This document shows positions 7,645-13,973 of a DNA stretch of 14,794 nt, piece by piece. The position numbers and the translations under genes were made by a program. The stretch is from Myxococcota bacterium. Its GTDB lineage: Bacteria > Myxococcota_A > UBA9160 > PR03. The notes under the pieces were generated by a model that had not been told where the DNA came from, made no database searches, and saw nothing but the letters and a program-made list of their open reading frames with translations. Positions within the stretch are counted from its first letter, which is position 1; each line of letters opens with the position of its first letter. The stretch covers positions 1 to 14,794 of the forward strand of contig JASJBO010000168.1 in NCBI GenBank assembly GCA_030066475.1, given 5' to 3'.

Positions 7645-8040
7645 TCAGGAGCCGCGGCGATGGCGCTCGAGCCACTCGGCCTCCTCGCCGGGCTCGGGCA
7701 GCAGCTCCCCGCCCTCCATGTTCCACTTCGAGGGCACGTCGACGGTGGCGACGCCGACCTCGTCGCGCTCGCGCCCGAGCACGTCGGCCACGACGTCCGT
7801 CAGCTCGGAGACGATGCGCGCCTTCTGCTCGTCGGTGCGCCCCCAGCGGATCGATCCCAGCACGAATGCCACCTTGCCCGGCGGCAGCTCCCCGGGCGCA
7901 TGCTCGGCGAAGAACGCGTGCACGAACGACGGCGGTGCGGCCGTCACGCCGCAGTGGATGCGGACCACCTCCACGGCGATCCGGGCGCGCTGCGCCTCGG
8001 TCGAGAGCCCTTCGGCGACGGCGCATCGGTACAGAGGCAT
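7645..8040 (-). CDS. Tautomerase-superfamily protein, cis-CaaD-like, with catalytic Pro-1
   Basis: A 131-residue protein starting MPLYRCAVAEGLST; removal of Met leaves the N-terminal Pro used as catalytic base/acid in this superfamily. Counting from Pro-1, His28 sits at the same place as His28 of cis-3-chloroacrylic acid dehalogenase (cis-CaaD). The pair R64 and R67 in SIRWGR has the spacing of its Arg70/Arg73. E108 in NMEGGELLPEPG aligns with its catalytic Glu114, and the tail GGELLPEPGEEAEWLERH matches the cis-CaaD C-terminus. The residue aligning with cis-CaaD Tyr103 is Ala97, so dehalogenase activity may be absent; tautomerase or hydratase activity is as likely. It is expected to be cytoplasmic and oligomeric. 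GGAGG (complement of 8049-8053) stands 8 nt before the ATG. It lies 17 nt downstream of a second tautomerase-like gene and is the last gene of a probable three-gene operon. The fold assignment is good; the substrate is unknown. Confidence 0.8.
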   Translation of the reverse strand: MPLYRCAVAEGLSTEAQRARIAVEVVRIHCGVTAAPPSFVHAFFAEHAPGELPPGKVAFVLGSIRWGRTDEQKARIVSELTDVVADVLGRERDEVGVATVDVPSKWNMEGGELLPEPGEEAEWLERHRRGS

Positions 8041-8057
8041 CGGCGTTTCCTCCGTGG

Positions 8058-8390
8058 CTAGAGCGGAAGCGGGCCGTCCCAGGCGGTGACGACGATCTCG
8101 TCGACCGAGCAGCCGGTCTCGGTCTCCCACAGCGCGCAGACCTTCCGCATGAAGGCCTCGCGCTGGTCGAGGGGCAGGCCCACCGGCACCGAGCGGATCA
8201 CGATCGACGACCGGCTCGGCTCGCCGGCGGTCCAGCCGAACCCCTTCCGCACCACGTTCCAGCGGATCTCGCAGGCGGACGGGTCGTCGCCGAAGCACTC
8301 CTGGCCGATCCGGCGCAGGCCCGCGGCCAGCGCCTCGCGCGTCCGGTCGGCGCGCTGCCCCTCCTGGATGATGCAGGCGTACTGGGTCAC
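8058..8390 (-). CDS. Small tautomerase-fold-like protein lacking Pro-1
   Basis: A 110-residue protein starting (GTG) MTQYACIIQEGQRA. The layout is a short first strand, a helix with TREALAAGLRRIG, then EIRWNVVRKGFGW, and a second beta-alpha-beta unit SSIVIRSVPVGLPLDQREAF ... TGCSVDEIVVTAWDGP. This strand-helix-strand pattern, with a G-L-P-xx-QRE turn before the helix, resembles 4-oxalocrotonate tautomerase/MIF-fold subunits. The assignment rests on pattern and on the neighbouring tautomerase, not on a strong motif. After Met removal the first residue is Thr, not the catalytic Pro. The GTG start is well supported: GGGGGAGGA (complement of 8398-8406) sits 8 nt upstream and no in-frame ATG is near. 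It may be a non-catalytic or differently catalytic partner subunit for the downstream Pro-1 protein, in the way trans-CaaD is built from two different subunits; that is inference. It could instead belong to an unrelated ferredoxin-like family. Confidence 0.65.
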   Translation of the reverse strand: MTQYACIIQEGQRADRTREALAAGLRRIGQECFGDDPSACEIRWNVVRKGFGWTAGEPSRSSIVIRSVPVGLPLDQREAFMRKVCALWETETGCSVDEIVVTAWDGPLPL

Positions 8391-8446
8391 GGACGGATCC
8401 TCCCCCGAGCGGGGAGCGAGGTCAAGGCGGCGAGCGGGACCGGGGC

Positions 8447-9682
8447 TCAGCGGTCGGGCCGGTCCGCGCCCTGGCCGAACACCGCGGCGTTCTCGGCGCG
8501 GATCGCCTCGATGATCGTCGGGAAGTCGTCCTGGGTGATCCAGCGGTTCGACGCGTCGACCAGCGGGAAGTGCCGGGCGATGCCGGGCTCCACCTCGATC
8601 TCGAGCGCCGCCATCTCGCGGAACGGGACGCCCTCGAAGTCCTCCTCGTAGTGGAGCACGACCGGATCCGTCTCGGAGCCGCAGTGCTCCGCGAGCAGCG
8701 CCACCACCTCCGGCGACGTCGCCACGTCCTGCACCAGCCAGCCGCCCACCCGCGGCCCGATCTCGAACTTGCGGCGCCGCACCAGGTCCCAGTCGGGCAG
8801 CCGCTTGCTGGAGTCCCACCAGACGCCGTCGACCTCGCGCATCGCCGCGACGCCCACGTCGACCGGCACCGCGCCGAGCTGCTCGAGCACCGTGGCGAGC
8901 CACAGGTTCATCGCCTCGTTGTACAGGGGCTCGCTGTCGACCAGGAACGCCATGGCGACGGCGCTGGCGATGCGCGCACCGAGCAGGTTCGAGTACAGGT
9001 CCTCGGGCGAGAACGCCGAGACCTTCTCGGGATAGGAGGGGACCGCGGACCAGCCGTACCACTGGATGATCTCGTGCCAGATCGAGAGCTGGTAGGAGAG
9101 CCACCGGGCCAGGGGCACCACCGACTCCCAGCCGTGCGCGTCGAGCATCGCGAAGAACGGCGGCTTCACGACGATGCGCCGCACGCCCGCCTCGTCGGGA
9201 AGCTCGAGGACGGCCTCGGGACGCTCGGAGCGCAGCAGCTGGGCACCGGCGAAGAGCATCCAGTCGGCGTAGTCGCGCACGTGGGCCGTGTCGATGAAGC
9301 CGCCCCGGCAGGTGTAGACCTGGCCGTTGTTCTCGCTGCGCAGCTTGCCGCTGCGCTCCCGGGTCAGGATCCCCGCGTCGTAGTTGTGGTGACCCAGGTC
9401 CTCGACGCCCTTCACGTTGCCGACCGAGAAGCCCGGCACCGGCACGAAGCCCGCGCGCACGCTCAGGTCGTGCCCGAAGGCGCAGCACGGCCGCAGCGCC
9501 TGCTTGGCGGGAACGTCGGGGATCTCGGAGGGGTGGAACGCGGGGATGTCTCCCTCGTCGAGCCCGATCGCGACGCGGCGCAGGTCCCGGCTCGTGGGCG
9601 AGACGGCTCCTTCCCACTTCGGCACGGCGCCGCAGCCCAGGAGCAACGCCGCGGCCGCCGCGATGGCGATTTCGAGCCTCAC
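8447..9682 (-). CDS. DUF4056-type lipoprotein of unknown function
   Basis: A 411-residue protein with a short signal peptide and lipobox (LLGC, C17; Gly at +2), so probably an outer-membrane lipoprotein facing the periplasm or the surface. The body carries RPCCAFGHDL at 64-73, GHHNYDAG at 97-104, YTCRGGFIDTAHVRDYADW at 123-141, WHEIIQWYGW at 202-211 and SAFSPEDLYSNLLGARIA at 222-239. I recognise this combination as the DUF4056 family, from memory. H134, H203, E204, E227 and D228 sit in the most conserved-looking stretches and could form a metal or catalytic site, but no function is established. The start is GTG at 9680-9682; it gives an immediate hydrophobic signal peptide, while the nearby ATG at 9696 is out of frame. 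A GGGGGT run upstream is a weak Shine-Dalgarno. It is followed 56 nt later by the two tautomerase genes, so it probably heads that operon. Its promoter would lie in the 112-nt gap before it. Confidence 0.72.
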   Translation of the reverse strand: MRLEIAIAAAAALLLGCGAVPKWEGAVSPTSRDLRRVAIGLDEGDIPAFHPSEIPDVPAKQALRPCCAFGHDLSVRAGFVPVPGFSVGNVKGVEDLGHHNYDAGILTRERSGKLRSENNGQVYTCRGGFIDTAHVRDYADWMLFAGAQLLRSERPEAVLELPDEAGVRRIVVKPPFFAMLDAHGWESVVPLARWLSYQLSIWHEIIQWYGWSAVPSYPEKVSAFSPEDLYSNLLGARIASAVAMAFLVDSEPLYNEAMNLWLATVLEQLGAVPVDVGVAAMREVDGVWWDSSKRLPDWDLVRRRKFEIGPRVGGWLVQDVATSPEVVALLAEHCGSETDPVVLHYEEDFEGVPFREMAALEIEVEPGIARHFPLVDASNRWITQDDFPTIIEAIRAENAAVFGQGADRPDR

Positions 9683-9794
9683 CGCACCCCCAGCATGCGA
9701 GCCGCGTACGATACCGGCTGTCCTTGGGCGACTTCAATGGGCCGGGGCGCCTTCGGGCCTTCGGGGCCTCGCGCCGCGCCGGAGCGCGTGCGGC

Positions 9795-10982
9795 TCACCC
9801 CATGCGCTCCACCGCCACCGCCATTCGCTCGAGGATCTGCTCGAGGATTGCGCGCGAGGTCGCGAAGTTCAGTCGCACGAAGCCCTCGCCCGGCGGGCCG
9901 AAGTCGGTGCCGCGGTTGAAGGCGACGCGGGCCTGCTCCAGGAAGAACTCGAACGGGTCGCCCGGGAGCGCGAGCTCGCGGCAGTCGAGCCAGGCGAGAT
10001 AGGTCGCCTCCGGCGGCAGGCAGCGGATCCCCGGCAGGCGCCCGGCGAGGAAGCTCGTGACCAGGGTCCGGTTCTCGAGCAGGTAGGCCAGCACCTCGTC
10101 GAGCCAGGGCTGCCCCTCGGTCCAGGCGGCGTGGGTCGCCGCGTCGTCCAGGATCCCGGAGTGTCCGAGCACGTGCGGGGGCAGCCGGCGAAACGGCGCC
10201 CGCACCCGGTCGCTGCCGAAGATCGCGAAGGCGCTGGGCAGCCCCGCCAGGTTGAACGCCTTGGTCGCCGCGGTGAGCGTGATCGTGCGTGCCTCGAGCT
10301 CGGGACCCAGCGTCGCGAACGGCACGTGGGTGTGACCGGGAAAGGTGAGGTCGGCGTGGATCTCGTCGGCCACGACCACGAGGTCGTGCTCCACCGCGAG
10401 CTCGCCGAGCGCGAGCAGCTCGTCGCGCTCGAAGACGCGACCGGTCGGGTTGTGCGGGTTGCACAGCAGCAGGACGCGGGTGGCGCCGTCGAGCTGCGAG
10501 CGCAGGTGGTCGAAGTCGATCTCGTAGCGCTCCGGCCCGGCCACGAGCGGGCTCTCCACCAGCCGCCTGCGGCTGCGCTCCACGGCCGCCAGGAACGGCG
10601 GGTAGATCGGCGTCTGGACGACGACGCCCTCCCCTTCCGCGCTGTGCAGCAGCACCGCCGCGTCGAGCCCCTGCACCACGTTGACCAGCGGCGCGATCCG
10701 ACCCGGCTCGACCTCCCAGCCGAAGCGCTCGGCCATGCGCGCGACCAACGCGGCGCGCAGGTGCGGGGACAGCGGCACGAAGTGGTAGCCGAGGTCGTTG
10801 CGCTCGACGAGCGCGCGGAGCGCGCGCTGGATCGCAGGGGCCACCGGGAAGTCCATGTCGGCGACCCAGGCCGGCAGCACCTCCTCTCCGTAGAGCTGCC
10901 ACTTGATCCGGGCCGAGCGGTGCAGCTCCTCCGGACGGAGCGTGTCGAGCGCAGTGCGGATCTCCGCCCGGCTGTCCTTCAC
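9795..10982 (-). CDS. MalY/PatB-family PLP-dependent aminotransferase (putative C-S beta-lyase)
   Basis: A 395-residue fold-type I PLP enzyme. The N-terminal KWQLYGEEVLPAWVADMDF at 27-45 is the signature of the MalY/PatB subgroup, whose known members cleave cystathionine or other cysteine conjugates to pyruvate, ammonia and a thiol. The aminotransferase core follows: LLLCNPHNPTGR at 171-182, VVVADEIHADL at 202-212 (the Asp that contacts the PLP pyridine nitrogen), TLTAATKAFNLAG at 235-247 with K241 as the Schiff-base lysine, and a C-terminal FVRLNFATS with the carboxylate-binding Arg. Length is normal for the family and all key residues are present. It is expected to be cytoplasmic. The start is GTG, with AGGGGAG (complement of 10989-10995) six nt upstream. 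It lies 45 nt downstream of the desaturase on the same strand, so the two may be co-transcribed, though no pathway links them obviously. True aminotransferase activity cannot be excluded. Confidence 0.9.
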   Translation of the reverse strand: MKDSRAEIRTALDTLRPEELHRSARIKWQLYGEEVLPAWVADMDFPVAPAIQRALRALVERNDLGYHFVPLSPHLRAALVARMAERFGWEVEPGRIAPLVNVVQGLDAAVLLHSAEGEGVVVQTPIYPPFLAAVERSRRRLVESPLVAGPERYEIDFDHLRSQLDGATRVLLLCNPHNPTGRVFERDELLALGELAVEHDLVVVADEIHADLTFPGHTHVPFATLGPELEARTITLTAATKAFNLAGLPSAFAIFGSDRVRAPFRRLPPHVLGHSGILDDAATHAAWTEGQPWLDEVLAYLLENRTLVTSFLAGRLPGIRCLPPEATYLAWLDCRELALPGDPFEFFLEQARVAFNRGTDFGPPGEGFVRLNFATSRAILEQILERMAVAVERMG

Positions 10983-11027
10983 GGGCCGCTCCCCTCGCCA
11001 CCCCGGATGGGGACGAGCGGGCGGATG

Positions 11028-11981
11028 CTACCCCAGGCCGGGGGTCGGAGCCGACGGCTCCCGCAGCGCGAGCATGCCGACGTCGAGGTTCCCGTCGGCC
11101 ACGCGGTTCGACGCGAGCACGGTCGCGGAAGGCCGGCGCAGGTCCCACACCAGGCCGAGCGCGGCGAGCGCGCGCAGCACGTAGTAGGAGAGGTCGATCT
11201 CCCACCAGAAGAAGCCCATGTTCGCGGACGACTGGTAGTAGTGGTGGTTGTTGTGCCACCCCTCGCCGAACGTGAGCAGCGCCATCACGAGGGAGTTGCG
11301 GCTGGCGTCCGTCGTCACGTAGCGGCGGCGTCCGAACAGGTGGGTGAGCGAGTTGATGAGGAACGTGCAGTGGTAGGTCAGCACGGTGGAGAGGAAGAAG
11401 CCGATCCACAGCGCGCTCCAGCCGCCCGCCAGGAAGCAGCCCACGGCGAGGACGATCGGAGGCAGCCAGTGGTGGCGGTTCAGGAACACCAGCTCGGGGT
11501 ACCGGGCCATGTCCTTGATCGCATCGAGCTCGGTCGCCTGGTAGCGCGAGCAGAGGATCCAGCCGACGTGGCTCCACCAGAAGCCCTTGCGCGGCGAGTG
11601 CACGTCCTCGGGCCGGTCCGAGTGGAGGTGATGGTGGCGGTGGTGGGCGCCCCACCAGAGCGGTCCCTTCTGCGCCGCCGTGCAGCCGCCGAAGGCCAGC
11701 ACGAGCTGCATGGCGCGACTCGTCCGGAACGCGCGGTGCGAGAAGTAGCGGTGGTAGCCGGCGGTGATGAAGAACATCCGCACGGCGTAGAGTGTGGCGC
11801 AGAGCACCACGTCGAAGAGCGTGACGCCCGTCCAGAGCGCACCCAGCGGGGCCAGGTGCACCAGGAAGATGGGGATGCTCTTGATCCAGTCGATGCGCTC
11901 TTCGGGCGCTCGCTCGGTTCGGCGAAGCTGGTTCCACGGCACGGCGGGTCGACCTCGGCGTTGGATCGGTTGCGGCAGCAT
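11028..11981 (-). CDS. Membrane fatty acyl (delta-9-type) desaturase
   Basis: A 317-residue integral-membrane di-iron desaturase of the stearoyl-CoA desaturase family. It introduces a cis double bond into a fatty acyl chain using O2 and electrons from an external donor. All three histidine boxes are intact: HRYFSH at 77-82 (HX4H), HRHHH at 114-118 (HXXHH) followed by SDRPEDVHSP, and HNNHH at 243-247 (HXXHH). Hydrophobic segments at about 35-75, 91-105 and 172-210 form the membrane bundle. There is no fused cytochrome b5 or ferredoxin domain, so an external donor is needed. I chose the ATG at 11979-11981, which gives a short basic N-terminus before DWIKSIPIFL. The frame stays open upstream for another 142 codons, but that sequence is antisense to pqqB and resembles nothing. 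No strong Shine-Dalgarno is seen. It is divergent from pqqB across a 163-nt gap with a palindrome. The head-group specificity (CoA, ACP or lipid) cannot be told. Confidence 0.92.
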   Translation of the reverse strand: MLPQPIQRRGRPAVPWNQLRRTERAPEERIDWIKSIPIFLVHLAPLGALWTGVTLFDVVLCATLYAVRMFFITAGYHRYFSHRAFRTSRAMQLVLAFGGCTAAQKGPLWWGAHHRHHHLHSDRPEDVHSPRKGFWWSHVGWILCSRYQATELDAIKDMARYPELVFLNRHHWLPPIVLAVGCFLAGGWSALWIGFFLSTVLTYHCTFLINSLTHLFGRRRYVTTDASRNSLVMALLTFGEGWHNNHHYYQSSANMGFFWWEIDLSYYVLRALAALGLVWDLRRPSATVLASNRVADGNLDVGMLALREPSAPTPGLG

Positions 11982-12035
11982 GTGTTTCGGAACTCGGGCG
12001 GCATCGCGCAAGAGCCTCGGGGCGGTTGGAACAGA

Positions 12036-12054
12036 ACCTTGACACGGTCGAGGT
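12036..12054. promoter_or_regulatory. Imperfect 19-bp palindrome overlapping a TTGACA, candidate operator
   Basis: The site reads ACCTtGACacgGTCgAGGT; seven of the eight arm base pairs are symmetric around a 3-nt centre. TTGACA at 12039-12044 on the plus strand, a perfect -35 hexamer, lies inside it and points toward pqqB about 100 nt away. No convincing -10 hexamer is seen 16-18 nt further on. The location in the gap between the divergent desaturase and pqqB genes fits a regulator-binding site for one or both. The regulator is unknown. Confidence 0.4.
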
Positions 12055-12144
12055 GGGATCAGGCGACGGGACCACCCGAGGGGGCAAGGCCGGTGCCCTG
12101 CTGGACGCCCGGCGCACGGAGGCGGGTCGGTTACCCTCGGCGCG

Positions 12145-13038
12145 ATGCGCATCCACGTGCTCGGATCGGCGGCGGGTGGCGGCCTGCCGCAGTGGAACTG
12201 CGGCTGCGAGAACTGCGTGCGCGCGCGCGCTGGCGACTCCGACGTGCCGCCGCGCAGCCAGCCCTCGGTCGCGGTCTCGGCCGATGGCGTGCGCTGGTCG
12301 CTGATCAACGGCAGCCCGGACGTGCGCGAGCAGCTGGCGCGCTTCCCGGGTCTGCACCCGCGGCCGGGCACGCGCGACATCCCGCTCGACACGATCCTGG
12401 TCACCAACGCCGACCTCGACCACGTGCTGGGCCTGCTGGTGCTGCGCGAGTCCCTGCCCTACCGGATCGTCTCGACCCCGTGGATCCGCGACGCCGTGCT
12501 CGAGCACAACGCGGCCTGGCGCCTGCTCGAGCCGGCCTGGGGCGCGTCGAAGCTCGACCAGCCGATCCGCCTCGATCGCGACGGCCTGCTCGAGGCGCGC
12601 TTCTTCCCCGCGCCGGGCAAGGTTCCGATCTGGCTGTCGCAGCTCGCGTCGAACTCCCCGGAGGCGACCTGCGGCGTGCGCATCACCGATACGCGGACCG
12701 GGCGGCGCCTGGTGTACGCGCCCGGCTCGAAGACGCTCGACGCGGGCACCCTGGCCGAGCTCGAGGCGGCCGACCTGGCCTTCGTCGACGGCACCTTCTT
12801 CACGCCCGACGAGCTGCAGGCCTCGCGCCCCGGCGCACCCGACGCCTTCGCAATGGGCCACGTGCCGATCGCGGGCGAGACGGGCAGCCTGGGCCCGCTG
12901 GCGCGGCTGCGCGGGCGCGCGCTCTACATCCACCTGAACAACACGAACCCGGTGCTCGACCGCGGCTCGGAGGCCGCCCGGGTCGTGCGCGATGCGGGCG
13001 TCGAGGTGGCACACGACGGCATGGACCTCGAGCTGTGA
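12145..13038 (+). CDS. pqqB: PqqB, PQQ biosynthesis metallo-beta-lactamase-fold protein
   Basis: A 297-residue protein, normal length for PqqB, starting MRIHVLGSAAGGGLPQWNCG, nearly the family N-terminus. WNCGCENC carries the cysteines of the structural zinc site. TNADLDHVLGLLVLRE at 91-106 corresponds to the PqqB version of the metallo-beta-lactamase DH motif. Later matches include MGHVPIAG and YIHLNNTNPVL at 255-265. PqqB acts in the cytoplasm in the late steps of pyrroloquinoline quinone formation; hydroxylation of the PqqA-derived Tyr has been proposed for it. The ATG is fixed by the conserved N-terminus, although the nearest Shine-Dalgarno-like GGAGG (12118-12122) is 22 nt away, too far to be typical. 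The TGA overlaps the GTG of the next gene as GTGA. No pqqA precedes it. It is divergent from the desaturase gene. Confidence 0.95.
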   Translation: MRIHVLGSAAGGGLPQWNCGCENCVRARAGDSDVPPRSQPSVAVSADGVRWSLINGSPDVREQLARFPGLHPRPGTRDIPLDTILVTNADLDHVLGLLVLRESLPYRIVSTPWIRDAVLEHNAAWRLLEPAWGASKLDQPIRLDRDGLLEARFFPAPGKVPIWLSQLASNSPEATCGVRITDTRTGRRLVYAPGSKTLDAGTLAELEAADLAFVDGTFFTPDELQASRPGAPDAFAMGHVPIAGETGSLGPLARLRGRALYIHLNNTNPVLDRGSEAARVVRDAGVEVAHDGMDLEL

Positions 13039-13973
13039 CGAGCGACCCGCAGGCCTTCGAAGCGCGCCTGCGCCGGATCGGCAGCGAGCGCTACCACCAC
13101 CGCCACCCGTTCAACCTGCGCATGCACGAGGGCGAGCTCAGCCCCGCAGAGATCCGCACCTGGGTGCGCAACCGCTACTACTACCAGACGCGGATCCCGC
13201 TCAAGGACGCCGCCATCCTCACCAAGTCGGCGGACGCGCCGTTCCGCCGCGAGTGGATCCAGCGCATCCACGACCACGACGGCGCGCGCCCCGGCGAGGG
13301 CGGGCTCGAGCTGTGGCTGCGGCTCGCCGAGGCGGTGGGGCTCGAGCGCGACGCGGTGGCGAGCCTGCGCGACGTGCTGCCGGGCGTGCGACGCGCCTGC
13401 GATGCCTACGTCGAGTTCGTCGAGGGCCACGACCTGCTCGAGTCGGTGGCGTCGTCGCTCACCGAGCTGTTTGCCGGCGACATCATGGGCGTGCGGATCG
13501 CGGCGTTCGAGAAGCACTATCCCTGGGTCGACCTCGAGGGGCTGGCCTACTTCCGCTCGCGCACCACGCAGGCGCCGCGCGACGCGGCCTTCGGGCTCGG
13601 CTTCGTGCTCGAGCACGCGCGCAGTGCGGAGGACCAGGCGCGCTGCGCCGCCGCACTCGAGCGCAAGTGCGAGATCCTGTGGAGCCTGCTCGACGCCGTC
13701 GAGGCGGCCGGGCAGCGACCGCGCCTGGCGTCGCACGTGGTGCTGCGCGACGACGAGGAGCGGCCGGGCTCCGGGATCGCCGTGCTGCCCGAGCGCGCGG
13801 TGCGGCTCAACGACGCCGGGCAGGAGATCCTGGCGCTGTGCGACGGCGCGCGCAGCGCCGAGCAGGTGGTGGAGACGCTGCGCGAGCGCCATCCGGAGAT
13901 CGAGTCGCTGGCGAGCGACGTGCACGAGTTCCTCGAGCAGATGGTCGGACTCGGCGTGCTCGAGCGCGGGTGA
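13035..13973 (+). CDS. pqqCD: PqqC-PqqD fusion, PQQ synthase with peptide chaperone domain
   Basis: A 312-residue fusion. Residues ~5-230 are PqqC, the cofactor-less oxidase that closes the second ring and oxidises the intermediate to PQQ: RYHHRHPFNLRMHEG, then NRYYYQTRIPLKDAAIL, RIHDHDG, SSLTELFAGDIMGVR, HYPWVD and AYFRSR. Residues aligned to Klebsiella PqqC are R47, Q51, K57, H81, R154, Y172 and R176 (Klebsiella R50, Q54, K60, H84, R157, Y175, R179). The position of active-site His154 is Met151 here. Residues ~235-312 are PqqD, which binds the PqqA peptide and presents it to PqqE: IAVLPERAVRLNDAGQEILA followed by LCDGARSAEQVVETL and a final helix. The fusion resembles the Methylobacterium PqqC/D arrangement but has a shorter linker. 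The GTG start overlaps the pqqB stop (GTGA), and the TGA overlaps the pqqE GTG in the same way, so pqqB-CD-E is translationally coupled. Confidence 0.95.
   Translation: MTSDPQAFEARLRRIGSERYHHRHPFNLRMHEGELSPAEIRTWVRNRYYYQTRIPLKDAAILTKSADAPFRREWIQRIHDHDGARPGEGGLELWLRLAEAVGLERDAVASLRDVLPGVRRACDAYVEFVEGHDLLESVASSLTELFAGDIMGVRIAAFEKHYPWVDLEGLAYFRSRTTQAPRDAAFGLGFVLEHARSAEDQARCAAALERKCEILWSLLDAVEAAGQRPRLASHVVLRDDEERPGSGIAVLPERAVRLNDAGQEILALCDGARSAEQVVETLRERHPEIESLASDVHEFLEQMVGLGVLERG

Noticed and set aside
9717..9790. GGCC-rich hairpins between the aminotransferase stop and the DUF4056 start, considered as a terminator
   Set aside because: Stems are about 4 bp with no T-run and such repeats are expected by chance at this GC content.
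11001..11012. CCCCGGATGGGG hairpin between desaturase and aminotransferase genes
   Set aside because: A 4-bp stem without a T-run in a 45-nt gap between same-strand genes; not enough to call a terminator or attenuator.
12039..12067. TTGACA as part of a complete sigma-70 promoter
   Set aside because: No -10-like hexamer is present 16-18 nt downstream (the sequence there is GGCGAC-like), so only the -35 resemblance and the palindrome are kept.
12026..12144. Short plus-strand frame starting MEQNLDTVEVGSGDG upstream of pqqB, considered as pqqA
   Set aside because: It has no Glu-x-x-x-Tyr motif and no stop before pqqB; it runs on into pqqB in another frame.
9417..13034. Very long upstream extension of the pqqCD frame, and the matching minus-strand frame 9679-13014
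   Set aside because: Both run across real genes (DUF4056 protein, aminotransferase, desaturase, pqqB) in the wrong frame; only the part from GTG 13035 onward matches a known protein.
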